From NCBI GenBank assembly GCA_035353815.1, contig DAOQAG010000021.1, positions 4,575 through 68,574 of the forward strand: DNA of 64,000 nt. The letters are read 5' to 3'. Of the stretch, positions 8,851 to 15,847 are shown one piece after another; position 1 is the first letter of the stretch, and the number at the start of each line of letters is the position of its first letter. A model generated the notes under the pieces. That model worked only from the letters and a program-made list of their open reading frames with translations. It did no database searches and had not been told where the DNA came from. Source of the DNA: JAKPUX01 sp035353815 (lineage in GTDB: Bacteria > Zhuqueibacterota > Zhuqueibacteria > Residuimicrobiales > Residuimicrobiaceae). The position numbers and the translations under genes are program-made.

Positions 8851-9702
8851 TTAGGGTTGTGCCCCTGGTTCCTGTTCGGCCGCCGCGACCGTCTGGGCGA
8901 TCAGCGTGGCGATCGTCATCGGCCCGACGCCGCCCGGCACCGGGGTATAGGCCGAACAGCTCTCCTTGACGGCGGCGAGCTCGATATCTCCGATCCCGCC
9001 CGGATGATAGCCGGCATCGATGACGACCGCGCCCGGCTTGATCCAGGCTCCGCGGATGAACTCGGGCTTGCCGACGGCTCCGACCACCAGATCGGCTCGG
9101 CGGACGATCTCCGCCAGATTCTGCGTGCGCGAGTGGCAGATGGTCACTGTCGCATGGGCATTGAGCAGCATCATCGCCACCGGCTTGCCGAGGATCGGAC
9201 TGCGGCCGACCACCACCGCCTCCATGCCCTTGAGCGGAATTTGATAGTGCTCGAGCAGCCGCATGATTCCGGCGGGAGTGGCCGAGCCCCAGGCCGGCTC
9301 GCCCAGGGCCATCCGTCCGAACCCGAGGGCGGTCACGCCATCCACATCCTTGGCGATGGCAATGCGGTCAAAACAGACGCGCTCGTCGATCTTCGCGGGC
9401 ACCGGATGCTGCAGCAGGATCCCCTGCACTCCGGGATCGGCGTTCAGATGGTCGATCTCGTCGAGCAGTACCGCGGTGGTCGTCTCCTGCGGCAGGATCA
9501 CCTTGCGCGATTCCATACCGACCCGCTGGCAGGCATTGCCCTTCATGCGCACATAGGTGGCCGAAGCGGGATCGTCCCCCACAAGAATGGTGGCCAGGAT
9601 CGGGGCCCGCCCCGTCCGCTCTCTGATCCGCGCCACCCGCTGCGCCAACTCCGCCTCGAGCTGCTGCGCCAGACTCTTGCCATCCAGGATCGTCGCGCTC
9701 AT
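8851..9702 (-). CDS. folD: Bifunctional methylenetetrahydrofolate dehydrogenase/cyclohydrolase
   Basis: A 283-residue FolD, interconverting methylene-, methenyl- and 10-formyl-tetrahydrofolate. Motifs seen: TYVRMKGNAC with the catalytic lysine, KDVDGVTALGFG, VVGRSPILGKPVA (Rossmann nucleotide site) and PVPGGVGPMTIATLI near the C-terminus. The usual QLPLP segment reads LQHPVP, a variant I associate with a distinct FolD clade common in Actinobacteria, so horizontal acquisition is possible but untested. It sits 24 bases after the acyl-CoA ligase gene and 15 before fucI; a folate enzyme in a sugar operon is unusual. Confidence 0.93.
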   Translation of the reverse strand: MSATILDGKSLAQQLEAELAQRVARIRERTGRAPILATILVGDDPASATYVRMKGNACQRVGMESRKVILPQETTTAVLLDEIDHLNADPGVQGILLQHPVPAKIDERVCFDRIAIAKDVDGVTALGFGRMALGEPAWGSATPAGIMRLLEHYQIPLKGMEAVVVGRSPILGKPVAMMLLNAHATVTICHSRTQNLAEIVRRADLVVGAVGKPEFIRGAWIKPGAVVIDAGYHPGGIGDIELAAVKESCSAYTPVPGGVGPMTIATLIAQTVAAAEQEPGAQP

Positions 9703-9726
9703 CTGGTTCCTTCCTCTCCTGCAGCG

Positions 9727-11457
9727 TCAGTTCCTGCCGTTGCTCTCGCTGTAGCCGGGCACATACTCGGCCCGCTTGATCTTGTTGGTCGGCGTCTTGA
9801 TGAAGGGGGCCGATTGCTCAAAGACCCGGCTGAGGCGCGCAAAGGCCGGCAGCCGCTGGTTGACCTCCTTGCGCACCTCCTCGAGGATTTGCGCAATGTC
9901 CCGCGCCACCACGCCCTCGGCACGGTCGCCCTCCATGCTCTCGATGTAGCCATAGTTGGGAAAGATGCGCGCCACGAGCTGGCCTTCGAGCATATAAACC
10001 AGGGTCTCCTCGACGTAGATCGACTCGAGCAGTTTCGCCTCGATGCTCTCGGGATAGATATTCTCGCCCGAAGGTCCGATGATGACGTTTTTCGAGCGCC
10101 CGGTGATGAAGAGAAAGCCCTCCGCGTCGAGGTAGCCGCGGTCGCCGGTGATCAGCCAGCCCTCCGCGGTCAGAGCCTTGCGCGTCGCCTCCTCGTCCTT
10201 GTAATAGCCCTTCATGACATTCGGGCCGCGGACGAGGATCTCGCCGACGCCACTGGCGGGATCGGGATGAGCGATGGCGATCTCGACCGCGGTGATGGCA
10301 TGTCCCGGCGAACCCGCCTTTTGCTCCTGCATCGAGGAGAAGGTGACCAGGGGGGAGCACTCGGTCAAACCGTAGCCGCAGCAGTAGGGAATGCCCCCCT
10401 GCTTCATAAAGGTCTCGACCTCGGGAGAAAAGGCGGCGCCGCCGATAATGATGCATTCAAGGCGCCCGCCGAGCTGCTTGCGAACCTTTTTGCCGATGAT
10501 CTTGTAGAGCACCCGCCGTGTCGCCCGGGTTTTCGAGAGCAGGCGCAGGATGCGGCTGGCCGCGATGGTCGGCACCACCTGCTTGTGATAGATCTTTTCG
10601 AAGACCAGCGGCACAGCGCCGAAGATGGTCGGACGGACCTTTTGCATCGCGCTCATCAGCACCTTGGGCGCAGGAGGTTTATTGAGGTAATAGATCAGCG
10701 CGCCGTGGCGGATAATGGAGAGAAACGCGCAGGTCGAGCCGAAGGTGTGCGCCAGCGGCAGGATGGACAGGATGATGCTGTGCTCATTGATGCAGCGGAT
10801 CTGGTCGGGGCCCTCAAAGAGATTGCTGACCAGATTGCGGTGGGTCAGCATCACCCCCTTGGAATGGCCGGTCGTGCCGGAGGTGTAGATGATCTCGGCG
10901 ATCTCCTCCTCGCCGATGCCGCTGCTGAGGGCTGGACGGGATTTTTCCAGGCTGCGGAGCACCTTGCCGCCGAAATCGCTGAGCCCCTTCCAGAAGCCGG
11001 AGCGGGCCGCCGGCTCTTTGGAGAAAAGGGAAAAATCGCCGAGGCTGATGACCACCCTGTGTTCATCCAGGCTGCGCAGGTTTAGATGGGCAAAGAGGTT
11101 CGGCGCAATGAACAGGGCTACGGTGTCAGAATGATGAATGATATGATCGATGTCGGCTTCGGGAAATTCCTCGAGGATGGGAACGGCGATCGCCCCCATG
11201 GTGGTGAGGGCCATGAAGGCTATGCACCAGTTGGGCGAGGAGTTCCCGAGGATGGCCACCTTGTCGCCTCGCTTGATGCCGAGCGCGCGCAATCGTTCCT
11301 GCAACTCAGCGACGCGCCGGCCGAACTCGGCATAAGAGATGGGGGTTTCGTCCACCAGAGCCAGAGCGGGACGCTGCGGATAAAGATCCAGAACCCGGGC
11401 GAAAAAGGCATCGAGGGTGTAGCGTTCCAGGCCGAACTTTAGGGTCATGGGGAGCAT
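9727..11457 (-). CDS. AMP-forming long-chain acyl-CoA synthetase family ligase
   Basis: A 576-residue adenylate-forming enzyme that activates a carboxylic acid as acyl-AMP and transfers it to CoA (or acyl carrier protein). Motifs: the P-loop YTSGTTGHSKGVMLTH (about residues 190-205), CCGYGLTECSPLV (A5), GWLITGDRGYLDAEG and the hinge ITGRSKNVI (A8), and a C-terminal lysine in PTNKIKR. ATG 11457 has AGGAGG 7 bases upstream; a second ATG lies three codons on. It is the first gene of the operon with folD, fucI and the aldehyde dehydrogenase. The length suits FadD-like long-chain ligases; substrate chain length is not determined. Confidence 0.87.
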   Translation of the reverse strand: MLPMTLKFGLERYTLDAFFARVLDLYPQRPALALVDETPISYAEFGRRVAELQERLRALGIKRGDKVAILGNSSPNWCIAFMALTTMGAIAVPILEEFPEADIDHIIHHSDTVALFIAPNLFAHLNLRSLDEHRVVISLGDFSLFSKEPAARSGFWKGLSDFGGKVLRSLEKSRPALSSGIGEEEIAEIIYTSGTTGHSKGVMLTHRNLVSNLFEGPDQIRCINEHSIILSILPLAHTFGSTCAFLSIIRHGALIYYLNKPPAPKVLMSAMQKVRPTIFGAVPLVFEKIYHKQVVPTIAASRILRLLSKTRATRRVLYKIIGKKVRKQLGGRLECIIIGGAAFSPEVETFMKQGGIPYCCGYGLTECSPLVTFSSMQEQKAGSPGHAITAVEIAIAHPDPASGVGEILVRGPNVMKGYYKDEEATRKALTAEGWLITGDRGYLDAEGFLFITGRSKNVIIGPSGENIYPESIEAKLLESIYVEETLVYMLEGQLVARIFPNYGYIESMEGDRAEGVVARDIAQILEEVRKEVNQRLPAFARLSRVFEQSAPFIKTPTNKIKRAEYVPGYSESNGRN

Positions 11458-11499
11458 CGGTATTCCTCCTGCAAGCCGCATGCGGGCGGCGGGTGTGTC

Positions 11500-11527
11500 A
11501 ATATACGCCACTTCGGCAAGTTTTCAA
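11500..11527 (-). promoter_or_regulatory. Predicted promoter of the ligase-folD-fucI-aldehyde dehydrogenase operon
   Basis: On the minus strand TTTGAA/TTGAAA lies around 11527-11522 and TATATT at 11505-11500, 16 bp apart. The transcript would start about 35 bases before the ATG at 11457. Confidence 0.45.
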
Positions 11528-11605
11528 ACTCTTTTTTCACCCGGCTGCGCCGCCGCTCTTATGAATAAAAATGTGACGCCAATGCAAAAATAGGTAAAAA
11601 AGTCC

Positions 11606-11634
11606 TTGTTTCAGGTGCCTTGATGAAGTATACT
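11606..11634 (+). promoter_or_regulatory. Predicted sigma70-type promoter
   Basis: TTGTTT at 11606-11611 and TATACT at 11629-11634 are exactly 17 bp apart, about 65 bases upstream of the ATG at 11701. It would drive the outer-membrane protein and lipoprotein gene pair. Confidence 0.55.
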
Positions 11635-11700
11635 ATGTTAACGGATTTTAGCCGGATCCGCGCTTAAAACACAGGATGCCCCAACAGAAAGGGACGTGCT

Positions 11701-12591
11701 ATGCGCAGTAGATGGATGATGTGGATCTGCCTGGGCGCTCTCATACTCCTTGTGCCCGGAGCCAAAGCACAGAAGCTGGAGGATTATCTCTCCCGCTATC
11801 TGGGCGATAATGGAAAAAAATACCTGCAGCCTCTGGGCGATGCCTTTGGCGCGACGATGAACAGCGGCCTCTATCATACCGCGCACATTCCGCGCGCGGG
11901 CCTGCGCCTCGGTCTCGATGTGCTGGTTCCCGTCGCCCTGATCTCGGACAACCAGCGCAGCTTCAAGGCGACCACCGAGGCGGGATTCTATCCGGTGACG
12001 ACCAAAGAGGTGCCCACCGTATTTGGCGACACGCAGCCGGTAGCGGTCGCCGGCCAGGGCGGCACGGTCTATAACTTTCCCGGGGGCTACGATCTCTCGA
12101 TTCTGCCGCTGGCGATGCCCCAGCTCACCATCGGCTCCCTTCTCGGCACCGAAGTCACTCTGCGTTATGCCGCAACCCAGCTGAACGAGGATGTCGGCGA
12201 TCTCAGCCTGACCGGCATCGGTGTGCGCCACAGCATCAGCCAGTACATCCCCCTCTTCCCGGTGGATGTGGCGGTCTCCTATTTTCATCAGACGCTCAAG
12301 GTGGGGGACATTGTCGACGCCGCGACCAATGTCGTCGGGGTGCAGGCGAGCAAATCCCTGGGATTGCTCTCTCTTTACGGCGGTGTGGCGTATGAAAATG
12401 CCAGCCTCGATGTCTCCTATACCCGCGGTGAAGGGGCGGAGGCCGAGACCATCGCCTTCAACCTCACCGGAGCGAACAAGATGCGGATGACGGTGGGGGT
12501 CAACCTCAAGCTGGCCCTTTTTCAGCTGCATGCGGATTATAATCTGGCCTCCCAGAACAGCGCCTGTCTGGGACTCTATATGGGCCTGTAA
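11701..12591 (+). CDS. Predicted outer-membrane beta-barrel protein, DUF6588-like
   Basis: A 296-residue exported protein with a signal peptide (residues 1-23, ending AKA|Q). The mature part is rich in alternating hydrophobic/polar strands typical of small barrels, for example LGLLSLYGGVAYENASLDVSYT and a final LYMGL. It resembles DUF6588-type proteins found in FCB bacteria, but I recognise this only loosely. No enzymatic motif is present. It has its own promoter and is followed 42 bases later by a lipoprotein gene, so the two probably act together at the outer membrane. Confidence 0.6.
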   Translation: MRSRWMMWICLGALILLVPGAKAQKLEDYLSRYLGDNGKKYLQPLGDAFGATMNSGLYHTAHIPRAGLRLGLDVLVPVALISDNQRSFKATTEAGFYPVTTKEVPTVFGDTQPVAVAGQGGTVYNFPGGYDLSILPLAMPQLTIGSLLGTEVTLRYAATQLNEDVGDLSLTGIGVRHSISQYIPLFPVDVAVSYFHQTLKVGDIVDAATNVVGVQASKSLGLLSLYGGVAYENASLDVSYTRGEGAEAETIAFNLTGANKMRMTVGVNLKLALFQLHADYNLASQNSACLGLYMGL

Positions 12592-12633
12592 CGGGCCATG
12601 GACCTGACGTGCGGTGAGAATCGCGGAGGAGCT

Positions 12634-13227
12634 ATGAAACAGAGAATGGTGCTACTTGTATTGATCGGCGCCGGGCTGCTCGCCTGTGGCTGCCAGAAGA
12701 AACTTTTTCATTTTGTCGTGCCGCTCAAAAAGGTCGCGGTGGTCTCGGTCAATCAGCGCGGCGAATTCGGCGGCATCGATCGGATCAAGGCGGCCGATAT
12801 CCGTAATGCCCTCAAGGTGCCGGACGACGGTACGATCACCGGCGTGGATATCGAATCCCTGGAAATCAGGGTGCGGGTCCTGACGGGCAATGAGGCCTCG
12901 TGGCTTAAACTCTCGGGGTATGTGATCGATAATGGCAAGCCGCTGTTGCTCTTTGACAAGAAATCCGTGCCCCTGATCGCCGTGGATGCCCCGTATGGCG
13001 GCCTGAATGCCCTGATCGAGTCGGGAGTGGACCGGCTCAAGGCAAAGATCAATGACCAGGTGAAAAAGGTCAACGACGCCGATATCGAAGTGGGACTGGC
13101 CGGCGACAGCGATCCCGTCGGCAAGCTGATCAAAGTGGATATCGACTTCAAGATCACTGCCACTGTCAAATATGATCAGTGTGTCAAGGTCTTCGATTTC
13201 ATCGGCGGGGAGGACTGCAGCGAATAA
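12634..13227 (+). CDS. Lipoprotein of unknown function
   Basis: A 197-residue predicted SPII lipoprotein: positively charged start, hydrophobic stretch and lipobox-like LLAC|GC at residues 15-20. The mature domain has no motif I recognise; it is rich in beta-strand and repeated IKV/VDI segments and contains two cysteines near the C-terminus (CVKVFDFIGGEDC). ATG 12634 has GGAGGA 4 bases upstream; the in-frame ATG at 12598 lies before that site. It is cotranscribed with the barrel protein and ends at a strong terminator. Confidence 0.65.
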   Translation: MKQRMVLLVLIGAGLLACGCQKKLFHFVVPLKKVAVVSVNQRGEFGGIDRIKAADIRNALKVPDDGTITGVDIESLEIRVRVLTGNEASWLKLSGYVIDNGKPLLLFDKKSVPLIAVDAPYGGLNALIESGVDRLKAKINDQVKKVNDADIEVGLAGDSDPVGKLIKVDIDFKITATVKYDQCVKVFDFIGGEDCSE

Positions 13228-13331
13228 TACCGAGTGCCGCGCCGGACAGAACAACGGCAGCCCGCACGGCGCCGGTCGGGGTTTATGTACGACCGCTCAA
13301 GCGGATCACGACCCGGACCAGAACCGCGCTC

Positions 13332-13362
13332 ACCCGCATGGATCGTGCATGCGGGTTTTTTT
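13332..13362 (+). terminator. Intrinsic terminator after the lipoprotein gene
   Basis: Stem ACCCGCATG (13332-13340) pairs with CATGCGGGT (13348-13356) around a 7-base loop and runs into seven T residues (13356-13362). A clear rho-independent terminator. Confidence 0.85.
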
Positions 13363-13399
13363 ATGGGGCAAAAGGCGGCGAAAAAACGGAAAAAGAATG

Positions 13400-13428
13400 T
13401 TGACTGTTATCGAAAAAAGAAATATATT
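13400..13428 (+). promoter_or_regulatory. Strong predicted promoter of the ROK regulator gene
   Basis: TTGACT at 13400-13405 and TATATT at 13423-13428 have the ideal 17-bp spacing in an A-rich context. Transcription would start around 13435, leaving a leader of about 100 bases before ATG 13539. Confidence 0.6.
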
Positions 13429-13538
13429 GCTTTGAATTTTTTGTGAAAAAAAACAAGCCAGGATGAAGATGGAGTGGCTGGATCGCCGCAAGGTCGGGGT
13501 CCGGCCAGGCGGAACCGGAAGAGGGGCATCACACGGCC

Positions 13539-14732
13539 ATGAAAAAGATCATTACCGGCGATTATCGCCTCGTCAAAAACCTCAACAGCCACATCGTCCT
13601 CAATCTCATCCGCACCCGCGGCCCCATCTACGGGGCCGATCTGGCCAAGATCACCGGCATGCGCCCCTCCACGATCATGACGATCCTGCGAAACCTCGAG
13701 AAGAAGGGGCTGATCTTCAAATCCGGCACCGGCGCCTCCTCGATACAAGGTGGCCGCAAACCCACCCTCTGGGAGATCTGCGGCAACTATGGCTACATCA
13801 TCGGCCTGCAGATCGAACTCAACGAAGTGCACGGGGTGCTCATCGATCTCAATTCGCGCGTCCTCGCCCGCAGCACAGTGCCGGTGGAGGGGATGATGAC
13901 CCTGGAGGAACTGCAGTCCACCATCATCCGCATCGTCGATGCCCTGGTGACCCCGCAAAAAATCAGCCGCAAAAACCTCCTCGGCATGGGCATCGGTATC
14001 TCCGGCCTGGTCGATTATCGCAACGGCGTCATCGTCCGCACCGCCCTCCTCGCTGAGGTTCCGGTTCCGCTCAAAGCCGCGCTCGAAAAACACTACAATT
14101 TCCCGATCTTTGTCGAGAACGACGCCAATGCCGCCGCCATGTGCGAAAAGTGGTACGGAAAAGGCAAGAAAATCAGCGATCTGATCTATATGCTGCTGGT
14201 GATGGACCAGCAGGTCTTCGGCGTCGGCTACGGCCTTTACCTCGAGGATCAGATCTACCGCGGCGCGCACATGTTCGCCGGTGAGACCGCCCCGCAGCCG
14301 ATCTCGATCAAACAGATGCTCGAGCAGGTCGCCCCGGAACTCGGCGCCGAGGTTGTGCTCGACGGCCGCACCCTGCACAAGGAAAAGGTCACCCTGCAGG
14401 AGCTGATCGATGCCGCCCAAAACCAGGACCGCCTGGCGATCAAATATTTCCAGGAGTTGGGACGCATTGTCGCCCACAACCTCGCCCAGATCATCGACCT
14501 GCTCGATCCCGAGATGGTTTTGCTCGGCGGCGAAGTGAGCGAGGTCGGCGACCTGCTGCTCAACGCCGTCCGCAGCGCCCTGCATGCGGATATGCAAGGC
14601 CGGGTGATGAAGGAAACCGATGTCAAGATCGAGACCTCGACGGTGGTGGATGCGGTGGCGATGGGGGCGACGATCCTGATCCTGCAAAACATCTTTAAGG
14701 GGCCGCTGCTGCAGAACGAGAGCTATCTCTGA
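13539..14732 (+). CDS. ROK-family transcriptional regulator
   Basis: A 397-residue NagC/XylR-type repressor. Residues 1-80 form a winged helix-turn-helix (GADLAKITGMRPSTIMTILR followed by a basic wing), and residues 85-390 the ROK sugar-binding domain with IGISGLVD and ENDANAAAM. The usual ROK signature AGE-x-GH followed by the zinc motif CxCG-x-x-G-C is absent: the sequence reads FAGETAPQP and no cysteine cluster follows. This implies a dedicated regulator that no longer phosphorylates sugar. It has its own promoter and terminator and stands just upstream of the GH130/TonB/T9SS block, which it likely controls. Confidence 0.85.
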   Translation: MKKIITGDYRLVKNLNSHIVLNLIRTRGPIYGADLAKITGMRPSTIMTILRNLEKKGLIFKSGTGASSIQGGRKPTLWEICGNYGYIIGLQIELNEVHGVLIDLNSRVLARSTVPVEGMMTLEELQSTIIRIVDALVTPQKISRKNLLGMGIGISGLVDYRNGVIVRTALLAEVPVPLKAALEKHYNFPIFVENDANAAAMCEKWYGKGKKISDLIYMLLVMDQQVFGVGYGLYLEDQIYRGAHMFAGETAPQPISIKQMLEQVAPELGAEVVLDGRTLHKEKVTLQELIDAAQNQDRLAIKYFQELGRIVAHNLAQIIDLLDPEMVLLGGEVSEVGDLLLNAVRSALHADMQGRVMKETDVKIETSTVVDAVAMGATILILQNIFKGPLLQNESYL

Positions 14733-14754
14733 TCTGCACCAGCGGCCGGCTTGC

Positions 14755-14778
14755 GCCCGGCAAAAGCCGGGCCTTTTT
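14755..14778 (+). terminator. Intrinsic terminator after the ROK gene
   Basis: GCCCGGC (14755-14761), AAAA loop, GCCGGGC (14766-14772), then CTTTTT. It separates the regulator transcript from the GH130 operon. Confidence 0.8.
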
Positions 14779-14834
14779 AATCGGCTATCAATTTTTACAA
14801 CAAAAAAACTAACAAGGCAACGGCGGAGGAAATC

Positions 14835-15794
14835 ATGCAGCGGCATCCCGCCAATCCTGTCATCACCCGGCTGCAGATCCCGGACCATTCGCCCCACCTC
14901 TGCGACGTCTCGGCCGTCTTTAATCCCGGCGCCGTGCAGCTCCAGGGCGAGACCATCCTGCTGCTGCGGGTGCAAAACCGCGGCCGCGAAACCTATACCT
15001 TGACCGCGCGCAGCTGCGACGGCATCCATTTCAGCGTCACCACCCCCGAGATCGCCCTCCGCGGCATCGACAAGATCAAGGAACGCATCTTTCACTGCTA
15101 CGACATGCGCATCACCCCCCTCGACGGCCGCTACTACCTGATGTTCGCCATGGACATGGAGGGCGGCTGCCGCCTCGGCCTGGCCGTCACCCGCGATTTC
15201 ACCTCCTTCGACTTTCTCGGCATCACCAGCGGCGACGATACCCGCAACGGCGTGCTCTTCCCGGAGCGCGTCGACGGCCTCTATCTCCGCCTCGAACGCC
15301 CCAACCGCGTCCAGCTCGATCACGGCCCCGCCAGTGGTAATACCATCGTTCTTGCCGCATCGCCGGATCTGCTGACCTGGAGCCCGGTCGGCGATGTGGC
15401 CTCGGGCCGCTTTCACTACTGGGATGAACTCATCGGCAGCGGCCCGCCCCCAATCAAGACCCGCGCCGGCTGGCTCGCCCTCTACCACGGCGTTGCCACC
15501 CACTTTGCCAGCAGCAATATCTATCAGGCCGGGGTCATGCTCCTCGATCTGCAGGATCCCTGCAAACTCCTGGCCCGCAGCCGCTATAACATCCTCGAAC
15601 CGCGTGAAAGCTGGGAGCTCTCCGGTCAGGTCCCCAATGTGGTCTTTCCCTCGGGACTCATCGTCGAGGAGTATGACGACCAGGGCTTCGCCCGCTTTGA
15701 CTCGCCTTTCCGGCTCTATTACGGTGCAGCCGATACCGTCGTCGGCCTCGTCACCGGGCGGGTCGCTGAATTGATCGAAGCCGCGACGGCTTGA
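14835..15794 (+). CDS. Glycoside hydrolase family 130, mannoside phosphorylase type
   Basis: A 319-residue five-bladed beta-propeller enzyme of GH130, which phosphorolyses or hydrolyses beta-mannosides. Seen: VFNPGAVQL near the N-terminus, CYDMRITPLDG around residue 95, GVLFPERVDGLYLRLERPN (conserved family segment with the phosphate-binding arginines) and a later GWLALYHGV, then LYYGAADTVVGLVTG near the C-terminus. There is no signal peptide, so it acts in the cytoplasm on imported oligosaccharide. ATG 14835 has GGAGGAAA upstream. First gene of the block after the ROK terminator; 53 bases separate it from the TonB receptor. Confidence 0.87.
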   Translation: MQRHPANPVITRLQIPDHSPHLCDVSAVFNPGAVQLQGETILLLRVQNRGRETYTLTARSCDGIHFSVTTPEIALRGIDKIKERIFHCYDMRITPLDGRYYLMFAMDMEGGCRLGLAVTRDFTSFDFLGITSGDDTRNGVLFPERVDGLYLRLERPNRVQLDHGPASGNTIVLAASPDLLTWSPVGDVASGRFHYWDELIGSGPPPIKTRAGWLALYHGVATHFASSNIYQAGVMLLDLQDPCKLLARSRYNILEPRESWELSGQVPNVVFPSGLIVEEYDDQGFARFDSPFRLYYGAADTVVGLVTGRVAELIEAATA

Positions 15795-15847
15795 AACGCC
15801 GCGCGGCGGCGCGACGGATCCTCCCAACCAACAAAAGGAACCTCCTA

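Noticed and set aside
13407..15827. Very long minus-strand frame opposite the ROK and GH130 genes, and a similar one at 37512-40361
   Set aside because: Antisense shadows of high-GC coding sequence; the translations are low-complexity, rich in D/H/R/G, with no recognisable domain.
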